46,135 bases of DNA from an uncultured Verrucomicrobia subdivision 3 bacterium (GCA_903875465.1 CAIQWB010000065.1:1-46135); one strand, 5' to 3'; shown: positions 15,053 to 24,664, counted from the stretch's first letter. The notes: generated by a model not told the origin, from the sequence alone. Program-made: numbers and translations.

Positions 15053-16615
15053 TCACCCCGCCAGGTACTGCCACACTTTTTTGACCGGTTCCAGGTCCAT
15101 GCCCGCCGGGAGACTCCCGCCATACGCCGCCCGGCCATACAAATTCGCCAAACCCTTCAGCTCGCTAGTAATTTCGGGAAATTTCTGGCCCAGTTCCACG
15201 CAAAATTCGCGAGCGGTCTGTTCCGGACGTTCGACCATGCCCCGCTCCTCGGCCCAAGCTTGCAAGGCTTCAAAACTGTAAAGTACGAGTTGTTCGGCCG
15301 TCCACGTCGTGTCGTTGCCGGTGTTGAAGGGATTTTGAAACGCGGCGAAGCGCTGGCTTTTGGCTTGGGCGAGGCCGGCCGCCGGGGCCGTGGCATCGAC
15401 AGGCGGCGAACCCCAGCGGTACAGATCCGCGAAAAATTTCCGGATCGCCGCCAGGATGGTCCGCGCCATGTCCCGCAGCACCACCCGGTTGCGGTATGCC
15501 CATACGGCCAGCAAACCCGCCAGCCCGAGCAATAACAGGAGCCGGAACCACTGGTACAAATGATTTACAATATCCGACGGGGCCGGAGACGGCGAATTGG
15601 CCGGACTCGGGGTGGTCTGCCCGGTGGTTTTTTCCGGCGACTGTCCCGGCGTTTTTTGCGTTCCGGACGCGTCCGGGACATTGCCTGGTGGTGCGGACTT
15701 GTCCACTTCATTGCCCGGCTTGCCCGGTCCCTGGCCGTGGGGACTGAATCGCGCGGCGTATTCACTGGCTTGGTGCAACTGGTAGTCCACGTGATGTGCC
15801 AGTTGTTGCCAGGCGACCAATGCTCCCGGCCGTGGCAACAGCAGCGCCACCGCCAGCACGATCAGCGCCACACTGGCACCAAACCGGATCCAGCCAAAGG
15901 CCATTCTGCCGGGCATGGTCAAATAGCGCTGCCGCAGATACCGCCGCAAGCCGAGAAAGCTGGTGGTGAGCAGCAACCCCAGTGCGGCGGCCACATAAAC
16001 GAACAGGTATACAAAACCCGCCGACCGCGCCGCCGCGTCCCCTGCCGGCAGCAACATCTGGCCCAGGCCAAAGAGCGGCAGCGCCGCCACGGAAAACCAG
16101 ACCACCCAGCGTCCCGGCGAGTGTGGGGCCGCCGGGGTTGCTTTGGCCGCCTTCCCGCCGTCGGTGGGGGTCACGGTTTTTTTGCCCAAAAGTTTGAACC
16201 CCTGGCGCTGGTAAATGGTTTGCAGCAAACCACCCCCGGAAGCATCCTCCGAATCATCCAGCAGCGTGCAGTCCCGAGTGAGCTTGTGGGCGCACCACCA
16301 TACCACGCCCAGCAGCACCGCGCCGAGCAGGAAGGCCGGATGTATGCGCACCAGATAAAACCACGTGGCCAGGGCCAGCGCGATGCCATAACCCGCCGCC
16401 AGCCCGGCACCCTGCTCGATGCCAATCCGGGTGACGAGCACCACCGCCAGCACAAACCAAAACATCACCCAGCGGACGCTGCCCTCCGCCTGGCCCCGGT
16501 AAAACACCTCGATCAAAAAAAAGCACAGGCTGCCCACCAGCAGCATGATCAAGACCGGGCTGAGGCCAATGACCAGCCAGTCGGCGGCGGTTTTACTGGG
16601 TTTAACCGGCTGCAT
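15053..16615 (-). CDS. Multi-pass membrane protein with C-terminal DUF4129-like domain
   Basis: 520 residues. Four to six hydrophobic spans in the first 280 residues (for example WLVIGLSPVLIMLLVGSLCF, AAALGLLLTTSFLGL), then a Pro/Ser/Gly-rich linker (about 310-360), another membrane span (FRLLLLLGLAGLLAVWAY) and a C-terminal cytoplasmic domain of the type found next to MoxR/DUF58 and transglutaminase genes. The ORF is open to 16642, but ATG 16615 is preferred: GAGGTG lies 3-4 bases upstream and it starts 2 bases after the DUF58 stop. Such proteins are thought to work with the MoxR ATPase on envelope or surface complexes. Its last 75 codons are duplicated at 14184-14432. Confidence 0.85.
   Translation of the reverse strand: MQPVKPSKTAADWLVIGLSPVLIMLLVGSLCFFLIEVFYRGQAEGSVRWVMFWFVLAVVLVTRIGIEQGAGLAAGYGIALALATWFYLVRIHPAFLLGAVLLGVVWWCAHKLTRDCTLLDDSEDASGGGLLQTIYQRQGFKLLGKKTVTPTDGGKAAKATPAAPHSPGRWVVWFSVAALPLFGLGQMLLPAGDAAARSAGFVYLFVYVAAALGLLLTTSFLGLRRYLRQRYLTMPGRMAFGWIRFGASVALIVLAVALLLPRPGALVAWQQLAHHVDYQLHQASEYAARFSPHGQGPGKPGNEVDKSAPPGNVPDASGTQKTPGQSPEKTTGQTTPSPANSPSPAPSDIVNHLYQWFRLLLLLGLAGLLAVWAYRNRVVLRDMARTILAAIRKFFADLYRWGSPPVDATAPAAGLAQAKSQRFAAFQNPFNTGNDTTWTAEQLVLYSFEALQAWAEERGMVERPEQTAREFCVELGQKFPEITSELKGLANLYGRAAYGGSLPAGMDLEPVKKVWQYLAG
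15057..15277. repeat. Imperfect direct repeat, copy A (3' end of DUF4129 gene)
   Basis: Partner of 14187-14405, same orientation. It lies within the intact gene and ends at its stop codon. Confidence 0.8.
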
Positions 16616-16617
16616 GA

Positions 16618-17943
16618 TCACCTCACAATGGCCTCGGTGCACAGGTTCATAATCGCCTCCTCGGAATTCACCACGCGAAAATCAATGCCCTGCGCCAGCA
16701 ACAAACCCGCCCATTCGGGCGGCTGGGCCCAATCGGGAATGGCCTCCTTTTCAAAAGCGGCAATCACCGCCGTCACCAAAAACCCCCGCCGCACCAGGCC
16801 GCCCAAGGCCAGGGCCATGTCCGGGGTGACGTGCCGCATCACCGGCACCACGGTGGCGTCCCGGGGAATTTCCGCCGCCACCACCGCCACCATTTCGGCA
16901 AACTCCATGCCATCCGTGTGCTCCAGGCGCGCGAGCATTTCGAGGATCTGGCGGCGGTTTTCCCCGCCCTTGCGCGTGGGCACCCGCACCGGGCGCAAGC
17001 GGTCATTGGCCAGGGGTTCACCCGCCCGCTGCAGCGCCTCGGCACGCGTGGTGAATTCCGCCCGCCAGCCTTCCGCGCGAATGCGGTCGGCCGCATCGCG
17101 GCCATTGCTGACCAAACCAATTTGTTGCCCCATCACATAAACCGCATTGGCCAGTGAGGCCACGGTCACAATGGCCAGTTCCGCCGAAGTGGTGGCGCCG
17201 ATGCCCTGAAAGTTATGCGTGTGAAAATCCAGGAGCAAGGTCGCCCCCGCCACCCGGGAATGTTCATACAACCGGCTGTGAATTTCCCCCGTCCGGGCGG
17301 TGGCGCGCCAGTGGATGCGGCGCATGGGGTCGCCCTCCTGCCAGGGCCGTACCCCCGCCAGCCGGGTGGGATCCTCAAACAACCGGTGGACCACCCGGAT
17401 TTCCCCCATGGGCCGGCGCGAGGCCAGGTTGTACCCCTGCAACGGCAGCACCTTGGGCAGGACCAGGGCAAAATGTGGCTCGGTGGCCACCCGGAAACGG
17501 CGGTGCAACCCGAAAACATCCCCCGTTTCCAACAGCACCGGCCCCAGTTGGTAATATCCCCGCTGACGAAAAGCAACCTCGTATTCCAGGGTGGTTACCT
17601 CACCCGGACCCAGCCGGGTGAGCTCCAGCCGGCCGCCTTCCACCTCAATCCGAAACGGCCGTTGCGCCATCGCTTCGTAGGGCACTGAGTCTTCAATCAT
17701 CAGCCAGGGAATCGTCAGCCGGCTGGTATTTTCAATTTCCACCGTGACCGCCAGGCGTTCCCCAATTTCAAAAACCTCCCCTGCACAAATCCGGCGCGCC
17801 ACCAGCTGTTCCATCCAACTCCGGGTGAAATAACGGCTCAACCACAAAATCCCCAACAGCACGTACATCGCATAAACCAGCAAACCGAGCTGGAACACCA
17901 ACCCCAGCAGCAGCAGCGCGATGGTGCCCAGAATCCCTTTCAT
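16618..17943 (-). CDS. DUF58 (vWA-like) protein
   Basis: 441 residues. Two N-terminal hydrophobic helices (ILGTIALLLLGLVFQLGLLV), an Ig-like middle region (VTVEIENTSRLTIPWLMIED), and the DUF58 core with the hallmark GDPMRRIHWRATARTGEIHS followed by a von Willebrand A-like domain (ATLLLDFHTHNFQG). DUF58 proteins pair with MoxR ATPases, which are thought to use the vWA metal site to assemble or activate partners in the envelope. The start overlaps the moxR stop by 4 bases (ATGA) and the stop is 2 bases before the next gene, so moxR-DUF58-DUF4129 form a tightly coupled operon. Confidence 0.92.
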   Translation of the reverse strand: MKGILGTIALLLLGLVFQLGLLVYAMYVLLGILWLSRYFTRSWMEQLVARRICAGEVFEIGERLAVTVEIENTSRLTIPWLMIEDSVPYEAMAQRPFRIEVEGGRLELTRLGPGEVTTLEYEVAFRQRGYYQLGPVLLETGDVFGLHRRFRVATEPHFALVLPKVLPLQGYNLASRRPMGEIRVVHRLFEDPTRLAGVRPWQEGDPMRRIHWRATARTGEIHSRLYEHSRVAGATLLLDFHTHNFQGIGATTSAELAIVTVASLANAVYVMGQQIGLVSNGRDAADRIRAEGWRAEFTTRAEALQRAGEPLANDRLRPVRVPTRKGGENRRQILEMLARLEHTDGMEFAEMVAVVAAEIPRDATVVPVMRHVTPDMALALGGLVRRGFLVTAVIAAFEKEAIPDWAQPPEWAGLLLAQGIDFRVVNSEEAIMNLCTEAIVR

Positions 17944-19070
17944 GGGGCAAAACCCGTGGCGGGCGTGGGTGGCACCGGCACGGTACTCAGCACTTCTTCC
18001 AGCACGGTGCGCACGGTCTTTTTCCGCAACCGGCTCTCCGGCCGCAAAATCAACCGGTGCCCGAGCACATGGGGGGCAATGTGTTTGACGTCATCTGGCA
18101 CAATAAAATCAAAGCCATTGATCGCCGCATAGGCCTGGGCGCAACGCAGCAAGGCCATGGAGGCGCGCGGACTGCCGCCCAGCAGCAGGTCGTAATGGTC
18201 TCGCGTGGCCCGGATCAGTTGCACTATGTAACGCACCACTTTTTCATCGGCATGCACCTGCCGGACGGCTTGCTGGCCGGCGAGGATCTCGTCCGCCGTG
18301 GCCACGGTCGCCAGCGTGTCAATCGGATGGTCCACCCGGAGCCGTTGGAGCATCGCAATTTCATTTTCCATTTGCGGATAGCCCAGGCTCAACCGCACCA
18401 GAAAGCGATCCAGCTGCGCCTCCGGCAGGGGAAATGTGCCCTCGTGATCCACGGGGTTTTGGGTGGCAATCAACAGGAAGGGGGGCGTCAGGAGGTAATT
18501 ATTGCCATCCGCCGTCACTTTACGCTCCGCCATGGCTTCCAGAAGCGCCGCCTGCGCACGCGGGGTGGCGCGGTTAATCTCATCGGCCAGGACAATTTGG
18601 GCAAACAGCGGACCCGGCCGAAATTCAAACTCGGTCGTCTTTGGGTTGTAAATGGAACTGCCCGTGATGTCGTTGGGCAGCAAATCCGGGGTGCATTGGA
18701 TGCGCTTGAAGTGACAACCCAGGCTCCCGGCCAGCGCGCGTGCCAGCATGGTCTTGGCCACCCCGGGCACGTCCTCCAGCAGCACGTGCCCCTCGGCCAG
18801 ATACGCCATCACCACCAGGGTGATTTCCGCCCGCTTCCCCACAATCACCCGCTCCATGTTGTCAATCATCCGCGACGCCAGAACCGCGACGGGAAATTCT
18901 GCCGGTGCCGGCTGGGCCGGGCTGGGAAGTGGGGGGAGCTTCACCGCCAGCCCGGCCGGCTGGCCCAGCGAGTTATGGGTCCCGCAACGGGGGCAGGCGA
19001 CCACCCCGCCCGCGACGCCGCCCTCCACGGCAAACCGTTGGGAACAAAAAACGCAGGTGTATGGTGGCAT
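17940..19070 (-). CDS. MoxR-family AAA+ ATPase with an N-terminal zinc ribbon
   Basis: 376 residues. Residues about 60-370 are a MoxR AAA+ module: Walker A in LLEDVPGVAKTMLARALA, Walker B in IVLADEINRATPRAQAALLE, sensor ATQNPVDHEGTFPLPEAQLD and the RFLVRLSLGYP segment. Ahead of it is a short domain with two CxxC pairs (Cys6-Cys9 and Cys26-Cys29; YTCVFCSQRF and ACPRCGTHN), which should bind zinc. Most MoxR proteins begin directly at the AAA+ module, so this is an added domain. First gene of the operon; the upstream S53 peptidase gene ends 56 bases before it on the same strand. Confidence 0.93.
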   Translation of the reverse strand: MPPYTCVFCSQRFAVEGGVAGGVVACPRCGTHNSLGQPAGLAVKLPPLPSPAQPAPAEFPVAVLASRMIDNMERVIVGKRAEITLVVMAYLAEGHVLLEDVPGVAKTMLARALAGSLGCHFKRIQCTPDLLPNDITGSSIYNPKTTEFEFRPGPLFAQIVLADEINRATPRAQAALLEAMAERKVTADGNNYLLTPPFLLIATQNPVDHEGTFPLPEAQLDRFLVRLSLGYPQMENEIAMLQRLRVDHPIDTLATVATADEILAGQQAVRQVHADEKVVRYIVQLIRATRDHYDLLLGGSPRASMALLRCAQAYAAINGFDFIVPDDVKHIAPHVLGHRLILRPESRLRKKTVRTVLEEVLSTVPVPPTPATGFAP

Positions 19071-19126
19071 AAATGTATCTCACTGGTTCAAGCACCCGCC
19101 CGCAGCCAACGGCTTCGCCTTGCGGT

Positions 19127-22100
19127 TCAAGGCCCGATCCGCGCGCGGTAAAATCGCTGAACATCATTGGTGGCCGTATCATCCAAAAATTGCGTCACCC
19201 CGGTGTCAAACCCATTGGTGAACAACGGCTGCCAACCGTTCACCACGGACAGGTCAGTGGTCATCTCCAGGATGCAGTTCGCACCCGCGGGCCCCGTGGC
19301 GGTCAAGGCGAAACCCGTGCCGGGGTTATTCGTCACCGTCAGCATCAGCCCCGGAGTCACGGTCAAAGTGGCCACCGCGCTGCTGGTCGCCCCCCCCGCG
19401 GACGTGACCACCACCTGGTAATTTCCCGCCAGCGATGGATCCACGTTGCCCAGCGTTAAAGCGGCGTTGGTCTGTCCATTCATGGCCACTGAGTTAAACC
19501 ACCACTGGTAACTCAAGGGCGTGCACGCCGTGGCCATTACCGCGAAGCTGGCGGTCGTGCCTGCCAGATTGGTCACACTGACCGGCTGGCTGGTGAGCAC
19601 CGGGGCATTCACATCCACCACCAAAATCGTATTCGTGACATAAACAGTGTTACCCAGGCTGTCACTCACCGCCTGGATTACCAGGTTGGTGCCAATCGGC
19701 AGGTCCGCATTGGTGTCCGGACTCTGGGTGATCACGGGCTCGCCCACGCCAACGGTGGCTAGAATATAATTCGTGCCCGTCACCTCCGGCATTTCCGCCA
19801 GGCAATCCGCGCCCGCGGCCAGGACCAGGTTGGTGAAGCTGGCCAAAATTTCGGGCCGGGGGATCACCGTCAGGGTGGCCACGTCGCTCGTGACCGAACC
19901 ACCCGCCGAAGTCACTGTCACGGTGTAATTTCCCGCCGCGGAGAAATCCACGCCCACCAGGGTCAGCGTGGCATTGGTTTGCCCGATTAAACTCCCACTG
20001 TTAAATGACCATTGATAACTCAAGTCCGTGCAAGCCGTGGCGGCCACGGCCAGACTCACCGTGGCCCCCACCACGTTCGTTCCACTTTGCGGCTGGCTGG
20101 TCAGCACCGGGGGTGTCTCATCCAGCACCACCAGGATATTCGTGACCGAAACCGCGCTGCCCAGCAAATCGCTCACGGTCAGCACCACCAGGTTCGTGCC
20201 CACATTCAGTAGGGCGTTGGTATCCGGACTTTGGGTGATGATCGGCGGGCCGGACCAAATGGTCGCCAGAATAAAATTCGTGTCCGTCACGTCCGGCATG
20301 GTCGCCTGGCAGTTATCCCCGGCGGCGAGCACCAGATTGGTAAAACTCCATTGGATGGCCGGCAGCGCCGCCACCGTCAGCGTGGCCACGGCACTCGTGG
20401 TCGCCCCGCCGGCGGCCGTCACCACGGCCACATAATCACCCGCCAACGAACCATCCACGTTTCTGAGTGTCAGGGTGGCATTCGTTTGTTCGGCCATGAC
20501 CGTGTTATTGAACAGCCATTGATAACTTAAGGAGGTGCAAGCCGTGGCCGCCACCGCCAGGCTGACCGTGGCCCCCGCCACGTTCGTTCCACTTTGCGGC
20601 TGGCTGGTCAGCACCGGGGGCGTCCCATCCTGCACCACTATGGCATTGGTGGCGTAAACAGTATTGCCATAATCATCCTGAACCACCTGCCACACCAGAT
20701 TAGTGCCGATCGGCAAATCGGCATTGGTATCCGGAATCTGGGTAATCATCATCCCCCCTGCCGAAACCGTGGCCTGAATGGCATTGGTACCGGTGATATC
20801 CGGCATTTCCGCGAGACAATCCTTTTGCGCCGACAGCACCAAATTCGTGAAACTCCAATGAATGACCGGCGGCACCACCACGGTAAGCACCACGACCGCA
20901 CTGGTGGTGGCCCCCCCGTCCGCCGTTGCAACCATGGCATAATTGCCTGTGGCGGTGGTATCCACGTTGTTTAAGGTCAAAGTGGCATTGGTCTCCCCGG
21001 CCAGCCTGTCACCATTAAATAACCACTGGTAAGTCACCGGCGTACACGCGGTGGCAGCCGCGGAAAAACTGGCGGTCGTTCCGGCCAGATTGGTGGTGCT
21101 TTGGGGTTGCAGCGTCAGCAACGGTGGTGTTTCATCCTGCACCACCAACCGATTGGTGGCGTAAACCACGTTCCCCAGACTGTCGAGCACGGTCTGCACC
21201 ACCATGTTGGTGCCCAGCGCCAAAATGGCATTGGTGTCCGGTGTTTGCGTGATCACCGGCGGCCCGGACCAAACTGTCGCCTGGATAAAGTTGGTACTGG
21301 TGATATCCGGCATGCTGGCGGTGCAGTTGGTGCCCGCCGCCAGGACTAAGTTGGTAAAGCTCCACTGAATGAATGGCTGGGCCGCCACCGTCAGCCTCAC
21401 CACCTCGCTGGTGGTCGCCCCTCCCGCAGCCGTGACCACCACTTGATAATTACCCATCGCGCTCGCATCCAGGCTGGCCAAAATTAAAGTGGCATTGGTT
21501 TGTCCGGCCATGACCCCGTCATTGAACAGCCATTGGTAACTCAGGGGGGTGCAAGCCGTGGCGCTGACCGAAAAAGTGGCGGTGGTTCCCACTGTGTTCG
21601 TGACGCTTTGAGGCTGGCTGATGATCTGCGGCGGCGTTTCGTCCAGTACTATGACGGTATTGGTCGAGAAGGCCTGATTGCCCGCCAGGTCGGTCACGCT
21701 GAGCAACACTTGGTTTGTGCCCAGATTGAGCAGCGTGTTAGCGGCCGGATTTTGGGTTACCACCACCGTGTCATCGACATCGGTGGCCAGAATAAAATTG
21801 GTGCCCGTCACCTCGGGCATCACCGCCACGCAATCCGCGCCCGCACTCAGCACCAGATTCGTGAAACTCCATTGAATGGTGGGCGGTGTGCTGTCGCGCA
21901 CCACCACGATCCGGCTCACACTCCCGGTATTGCCATTGCCATCCGTTGCCTGGTAAACCAGCACATTCGTCCCCACCGCGTGGGTTTGTACCGTGCCCAG
22001 GACGGTCACCCCTTCCGCCCCCGCACACGCATCCGTCGCGGTCGCCCCGGGATCGGCAAAGCTGGCGCCCAGTTCCAGGGTCAGGGGATTGGCCCCCTGC

Positions 22101-24664
22101 AAAACCACCCGTGGGGCCTGAGAATCCTGCACCGTCAGGGTCACCGTGTTGGTCGTGCTGCCGTAAAGATTGGTGGCCACCACCCTGACCAAGTGGTTCG
22201 GCCAATGGACATTGGTCAGGGTCAGGCTGCTATTGGTAACCCCCGCCAGTGCCGCACCATCCAGCCACCAGTGGCAAACTGGCGGCGGTGTGCCCAGCAG
22301 GGTGATCCCCAGCATGGCGTTGCTGGAGCATTCCACCGTCTGACCGGCCAGGGGAACCGTGATGATCGGCGGCTGTACCACCATCAGTGAGGCCGGACTG
22401 CTCGTAACCGCTCCGTAAACATTGGTCACCACCACCGTAAGGCTGCCCGCGGAGTTGGTCGTGACCCCCGTAAAAGTGAGCTGGCTGGTGTTGGCTCCGG
22501 CAACCCCCGCGCCATTCACCAGGTTGGTGCCGCCGCGCCGCCACTGAAATGCCAGCGGCGTGGAACCGCTATTGGTCACACTAAACACCGCGTTACTGCC
22601 CACCAACACCGTCAACCCCGCTGGCTGGCTGGTGAAAACCGGCGCCCAGCCAATATTGACCGCCGCGACCAAACTGGTCACCGCCCCATTGGGATTGGTC
22701 ACCACCAGCCGATAGGCGCCGGAGTTATTGGTGGTCGCCGCAACGATGGCCAATACATTGCTGGCCACCCCGGTGATCCCGCCCCCGGCCGCCAAATTGG
22801 TGCCATTCAACTGCCACTGGTACGTCAGCGGCGCCACGCCCCCCGCCAGGGCGGTCAAGGTCAGGTTGCCTCCATTGGTGAAGCTTACCCCCATCGGCTG
22901 GGTATAGAGAAACGGCAGCAAAGGTGGTGCCAGGGCGTTGATCAGATTGGTGCCATTCGGGGTGCCCAAGCCGGTGCAAAGGTCATAACCATTGGTCGCG
23001 TAAAAAAGCCCGGCCGTGCCTGTGCCAATGTTATTCCCGGTTTTCACATCATGAAAACACACCGGATACAAGACATTCGTGCCCAGGGCGTACAAGGCGG
23101 AATTCAGCAACCCCACTGTGGTGCCCCCCTGGGCCAGCGCCTGCTGGTTAATCAAGGCCGTGAAGGCCGCCCACAGCGGCGCGGCGCAACTGGTGCCATA
23201 CGCAATCCCCACTTGGTTGCTATTGTAATAAAGGTAAACATTGCTGGCCGTCATGGCCACATCGGGAATGTTCCGCCGGGTGGTGGAACCGCCATTGCTC
23301 GCCATGCTCACGCTCTTCTGCCAGGCCGGAATGCTATAGTTCGGACTGATGCCCCCGCCGGTCCCCACGTTGCCGCCGCTGTTCCACACCACTTCCGAGG
23401 CCCAGGCGGCCGCGGTCCCATTCATGGTCAGCATCGTGCCCCCGACACTGGTCAGATAAGCACTGTCCACGGGCACGGGTCCGGTGCGCGTGCTGAGGGC
23501 ATGACTCCCCGTGTAGGCGTCGGCATCGCCCGAAGCCACATAAAAAGACTGCCCTTGCGCCGCCATCAGCAACAATTGTGAATCCAGCGTGCCAATCCCG
23601 GTGCCTCCCGGCCAAAAGGAGTTGTTAGGACTGGTGGAAAAAGCCCAGGAGCAACTGATCTGCTTCGCGGTGTTGTCGGTGACGATCTGATTGAACACGT
23701 CATAGGGCGAGTTTCCCTCGTAGACCTGCAATTTGGCCAGCCCCGGGGCCAGCGCGATGATCAATTCAATGTCCAGGGAAACCTCGCCATCCGCCCCCGC
23801 CACCCCGCTGAAACCCGGAATGCCGGACACCCCGTCCACCAGCACGTTTTCCAGGGGCACATTCGTATATTGAATTTGACTCTCGTAAGTGGTGATGTCG
23901 CTGGCGTAATAACCGTCAAATTCTGCCACCGCCGCCGTCTGCCCGCTGCCTGTCAATTTGGAACCCGGCACATACGCCGTGCGAAAGTCCTTCCCTTGAA
24001 ACGACCCGTTCACCCCGCTGCCGCTGGCCCCCAGGGGGAAACCCTGGATTGGCCGGGCGAAATGAATCATCGGCCGGGGCCGGCCGTAATCCGACAGCCC
24101 CCACATGTCCGCCACGGGCACGTTCGTCGGCACCGCCGGCTCCACCTCGGGGGCAAAAAACTGGCGCGCCTCGGTGGGATGTCGGTAGGTGTGCAGCCGG
24201 GTTTTGAAGGCCGCTTCCAAATGGGTGACACTCCCCCGCACATCCAGGACCAGCCGGTTGCCGGAGCGACCGGTTACCTGCAAGCCCCGCGCTTCCGCAA
24301 AATCAATCACCGCCTGATAATCCGCCGGGCTCGGTCCAAAACGCTCGGTTAATTCCCGGGTGGTGCGGTAATGGTGATAATTTGTGCTGCCCGGATCATA
24401 AATCTGCTCCACCAGCGCCGCCAGTTCCGCGGGGTTGCGCAAGGGCAAACCAATGGCGAGACTCAAATTGGTTTCGGCGGGCAATCGGCTCAGTGGGGTC
24501 AATTGCCCCACCACCGCCGGCACATGCCCCGACAACTGCCGCCAGCCCGGCTCCGCCGCCCCGCTCGCACCAGCCAAAAACAAACACCCCGCCAGCGCCA
24601 GCAGCCAGCGGGCGGTAAATTCAAATGCTGATGGCCCTTGGCCACCCGATGGTTGGTTGATCAT
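19127..24664 (-). CDS. Giant secreted S53 (sedolisin-type) peptidase with Ig-like and five long C-terminal repeats
   Basis: 1,845 residues. A signal peptide (WLLALAGCLFLAGASGA) precedes the activation prodomain (LPLRNPAELAALVEQIYDPG, then YHHYRTTRELTERFGPS). The catalytic domain has the sedolisin set: Glu ~294 and Asp ~298 in GEVSLDIE, Asp ~380 in ASGDADAY, Ser ~492 in YGTSCAAP, and a calcium site near GYDLCTGLGTPNG. After it come three Ig-like domains, one HYR/DUF5011-like domain, five copies of a 169-residue unit (about 929-1773) and a C-terminal module ending FYRARIGP. S53 peptidases act at acid pH outside the cell. The ORF is open from a TTG at 24682, but ATG 24664 is preferred. Confidence 0.92.
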   Translation of the reverse strand: MINQPSGGQGPSAFEFTARWLLALAGCLFLAGASGAAEPGWRQLSGHVPAVVGQLTPLSRLPAETNLSLAIGLPLRNPAELAALVEQIYDPGSTNYHHYRTTRELTERFGPSPADYQAVIDFAEARGLQVTGRSGNRLVLDVRGSVTHLEAAFKTRLHTYRHPTEARQFFAPEVEPAVPTNVPVADMWGLSDYGRPRPMIHFARPIQGFPLGASGSGVNGSFQGKDFRTAYVPGSKLTGSGQTAAVAEFDGYYASDITTYESQIQYTNVPLENVLVDGVSGIPGFSGVAGADGEVSLDIELIIALAPGLAKLQVYEGNSPYDVFNQIVTDNTAKQISCSWAFSTSPNNSFWPGGTGIGTLDSQLLLMAAQGQSFYVASGDADAYTGSHALSTRTGPVPVDSAYLTSVGGTMLTMNGTAAAWASEVVWNSGGNVGTGGGISPNYSIPAWQKSVSMASNGGSTTRRNIPDVAMTASNVYLYYNSNQVGIAYGTSCAAPLWAAFTALINQQALAQGGTTVGLLNSALYALGTNVLYPVCFHDVKTGNNIGTGTAGLFYATNGYDLCTGLGTPNGTNLINALAPPLLPFLYTQPMGVSFTNGGNLTLTALAGGVAPLTYQWQLNGTNLAAGGGITGVASNVLAIVAATTNNSGAYRLVVTNPNGAVTSLVAAVNIGWAPVFTSQPAGLTVLVGSNAVFSVTNSGSTPLAFQWRRGGTNLVNGAGVAGANTSQLTFTGVTTNSAGSLTVVVTNVYGAVTSSPASLMVVQPPIITVPLAGQTVECSSNAMLGITLLGTPPPVCHWWLDGAALAGVTNSSLTLTNVHWPNHLVRVVATNLYGSTTNTVTLTVQDSQAPRVVLQGANPLTLELGASFADPGATATDACAGAEGVTVLGTVQTHAVGTNVLVYQATDGNGNTGSVSRIVVVRDSTPPTIQWSFTNLVLSAGADCVAVMPEVTGTNFILATDVDDTVVVTQNPAANTLLNLGTNQVLLSVTDLAGNQAFSTNTVIVLDETPPQIISQPQSVTNTVGTTATFSVSATACTPLSYQWLFNDGVMAGQTNATLILASLDASAMGNYQVVVTAAGGATTSEVVRLTVAAQPFIQWSFTNLVLAAGTNCTASMPDITSTNFIQATVWSGPPVITQTPDTNAILALGTNMVVQTVLDSLGNVVYATNRLVVQDETPPLLTLQPQSTTNLAGTTASFSAAATACTPVTYQWLFNGDRLAGETNATLTLNNVDTTATGNYAMVATADGGATTSAVVVLTVVVPPVIHWSFTNLVLSAQKDCLAEMPDITGTNAIQATVSAGGMMITQIPDTNADLPIGTNLVWQVVQDDYGNTVYATNAIVVQDGTPPVLTSQPQSGTNVAGATVSLAVAATACTSLSYQWLFNNTVMAEQTNATLTLRNVDGSLAGDYVAVVTAAGGATTSAVATLTVAALPAIQWSFTNLVLAAGDNCQATMPDVTDTNFILATIWSGPPIITQSPDTNALLNVGTNLVVLTVSDLLGSAVSVTNILVVLDETPPVLTSQPQSGTNVVGATVSLAVAATACTDLSYQWSFNSGSLIGQTNATLTLVGVDFSAAGNYTVTVTSAGGSVTSDVATLTVIPRPEILASFTNLVLAAGADCLAEMPEVTGTNYILATVGVGEPVITQSPDTNADLPIGTNLVIQAVSDSLGNTVYVTNTILVVDVNAPVLTSQPVSVTNLAGTTASFAVMATACTPLSYQWWFNSVAMNGQTNAALTLGNVDPSLAGNYQVVVTSAGGATSSAVATLTVTPGLMLTVTNNPGTGFALTATGPAGANCILEMTTDLSVVNGWQPLFTNGFDTGVTQFLDDTATNDVQRFYRARIGP
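19346..21880 (-). repeat. Five in-frame tandem repeats of exactly 507 bp
   Basis: Copies begin at 21880, 21373, 20866, 20359 and 19852 (minus strand); each start-to-start distance is 507 bp, 169 codons. Each copy has the pattern SFTNLVL-x-AG-x-x-C, MP-[DE]-[IV]-T, NxxxxxGTN, PP-x-L-x-x-QPQS, TACT-x-[LV]-[ST]-YQW, TNA-[TA]-L-[TI]-L. Two cysteines recur in every copy. The first part resembles an HYR-like domain, the second an Ig-like domain. No indel separates the copies although the amino acids have diverged. Confidence 0.92.
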
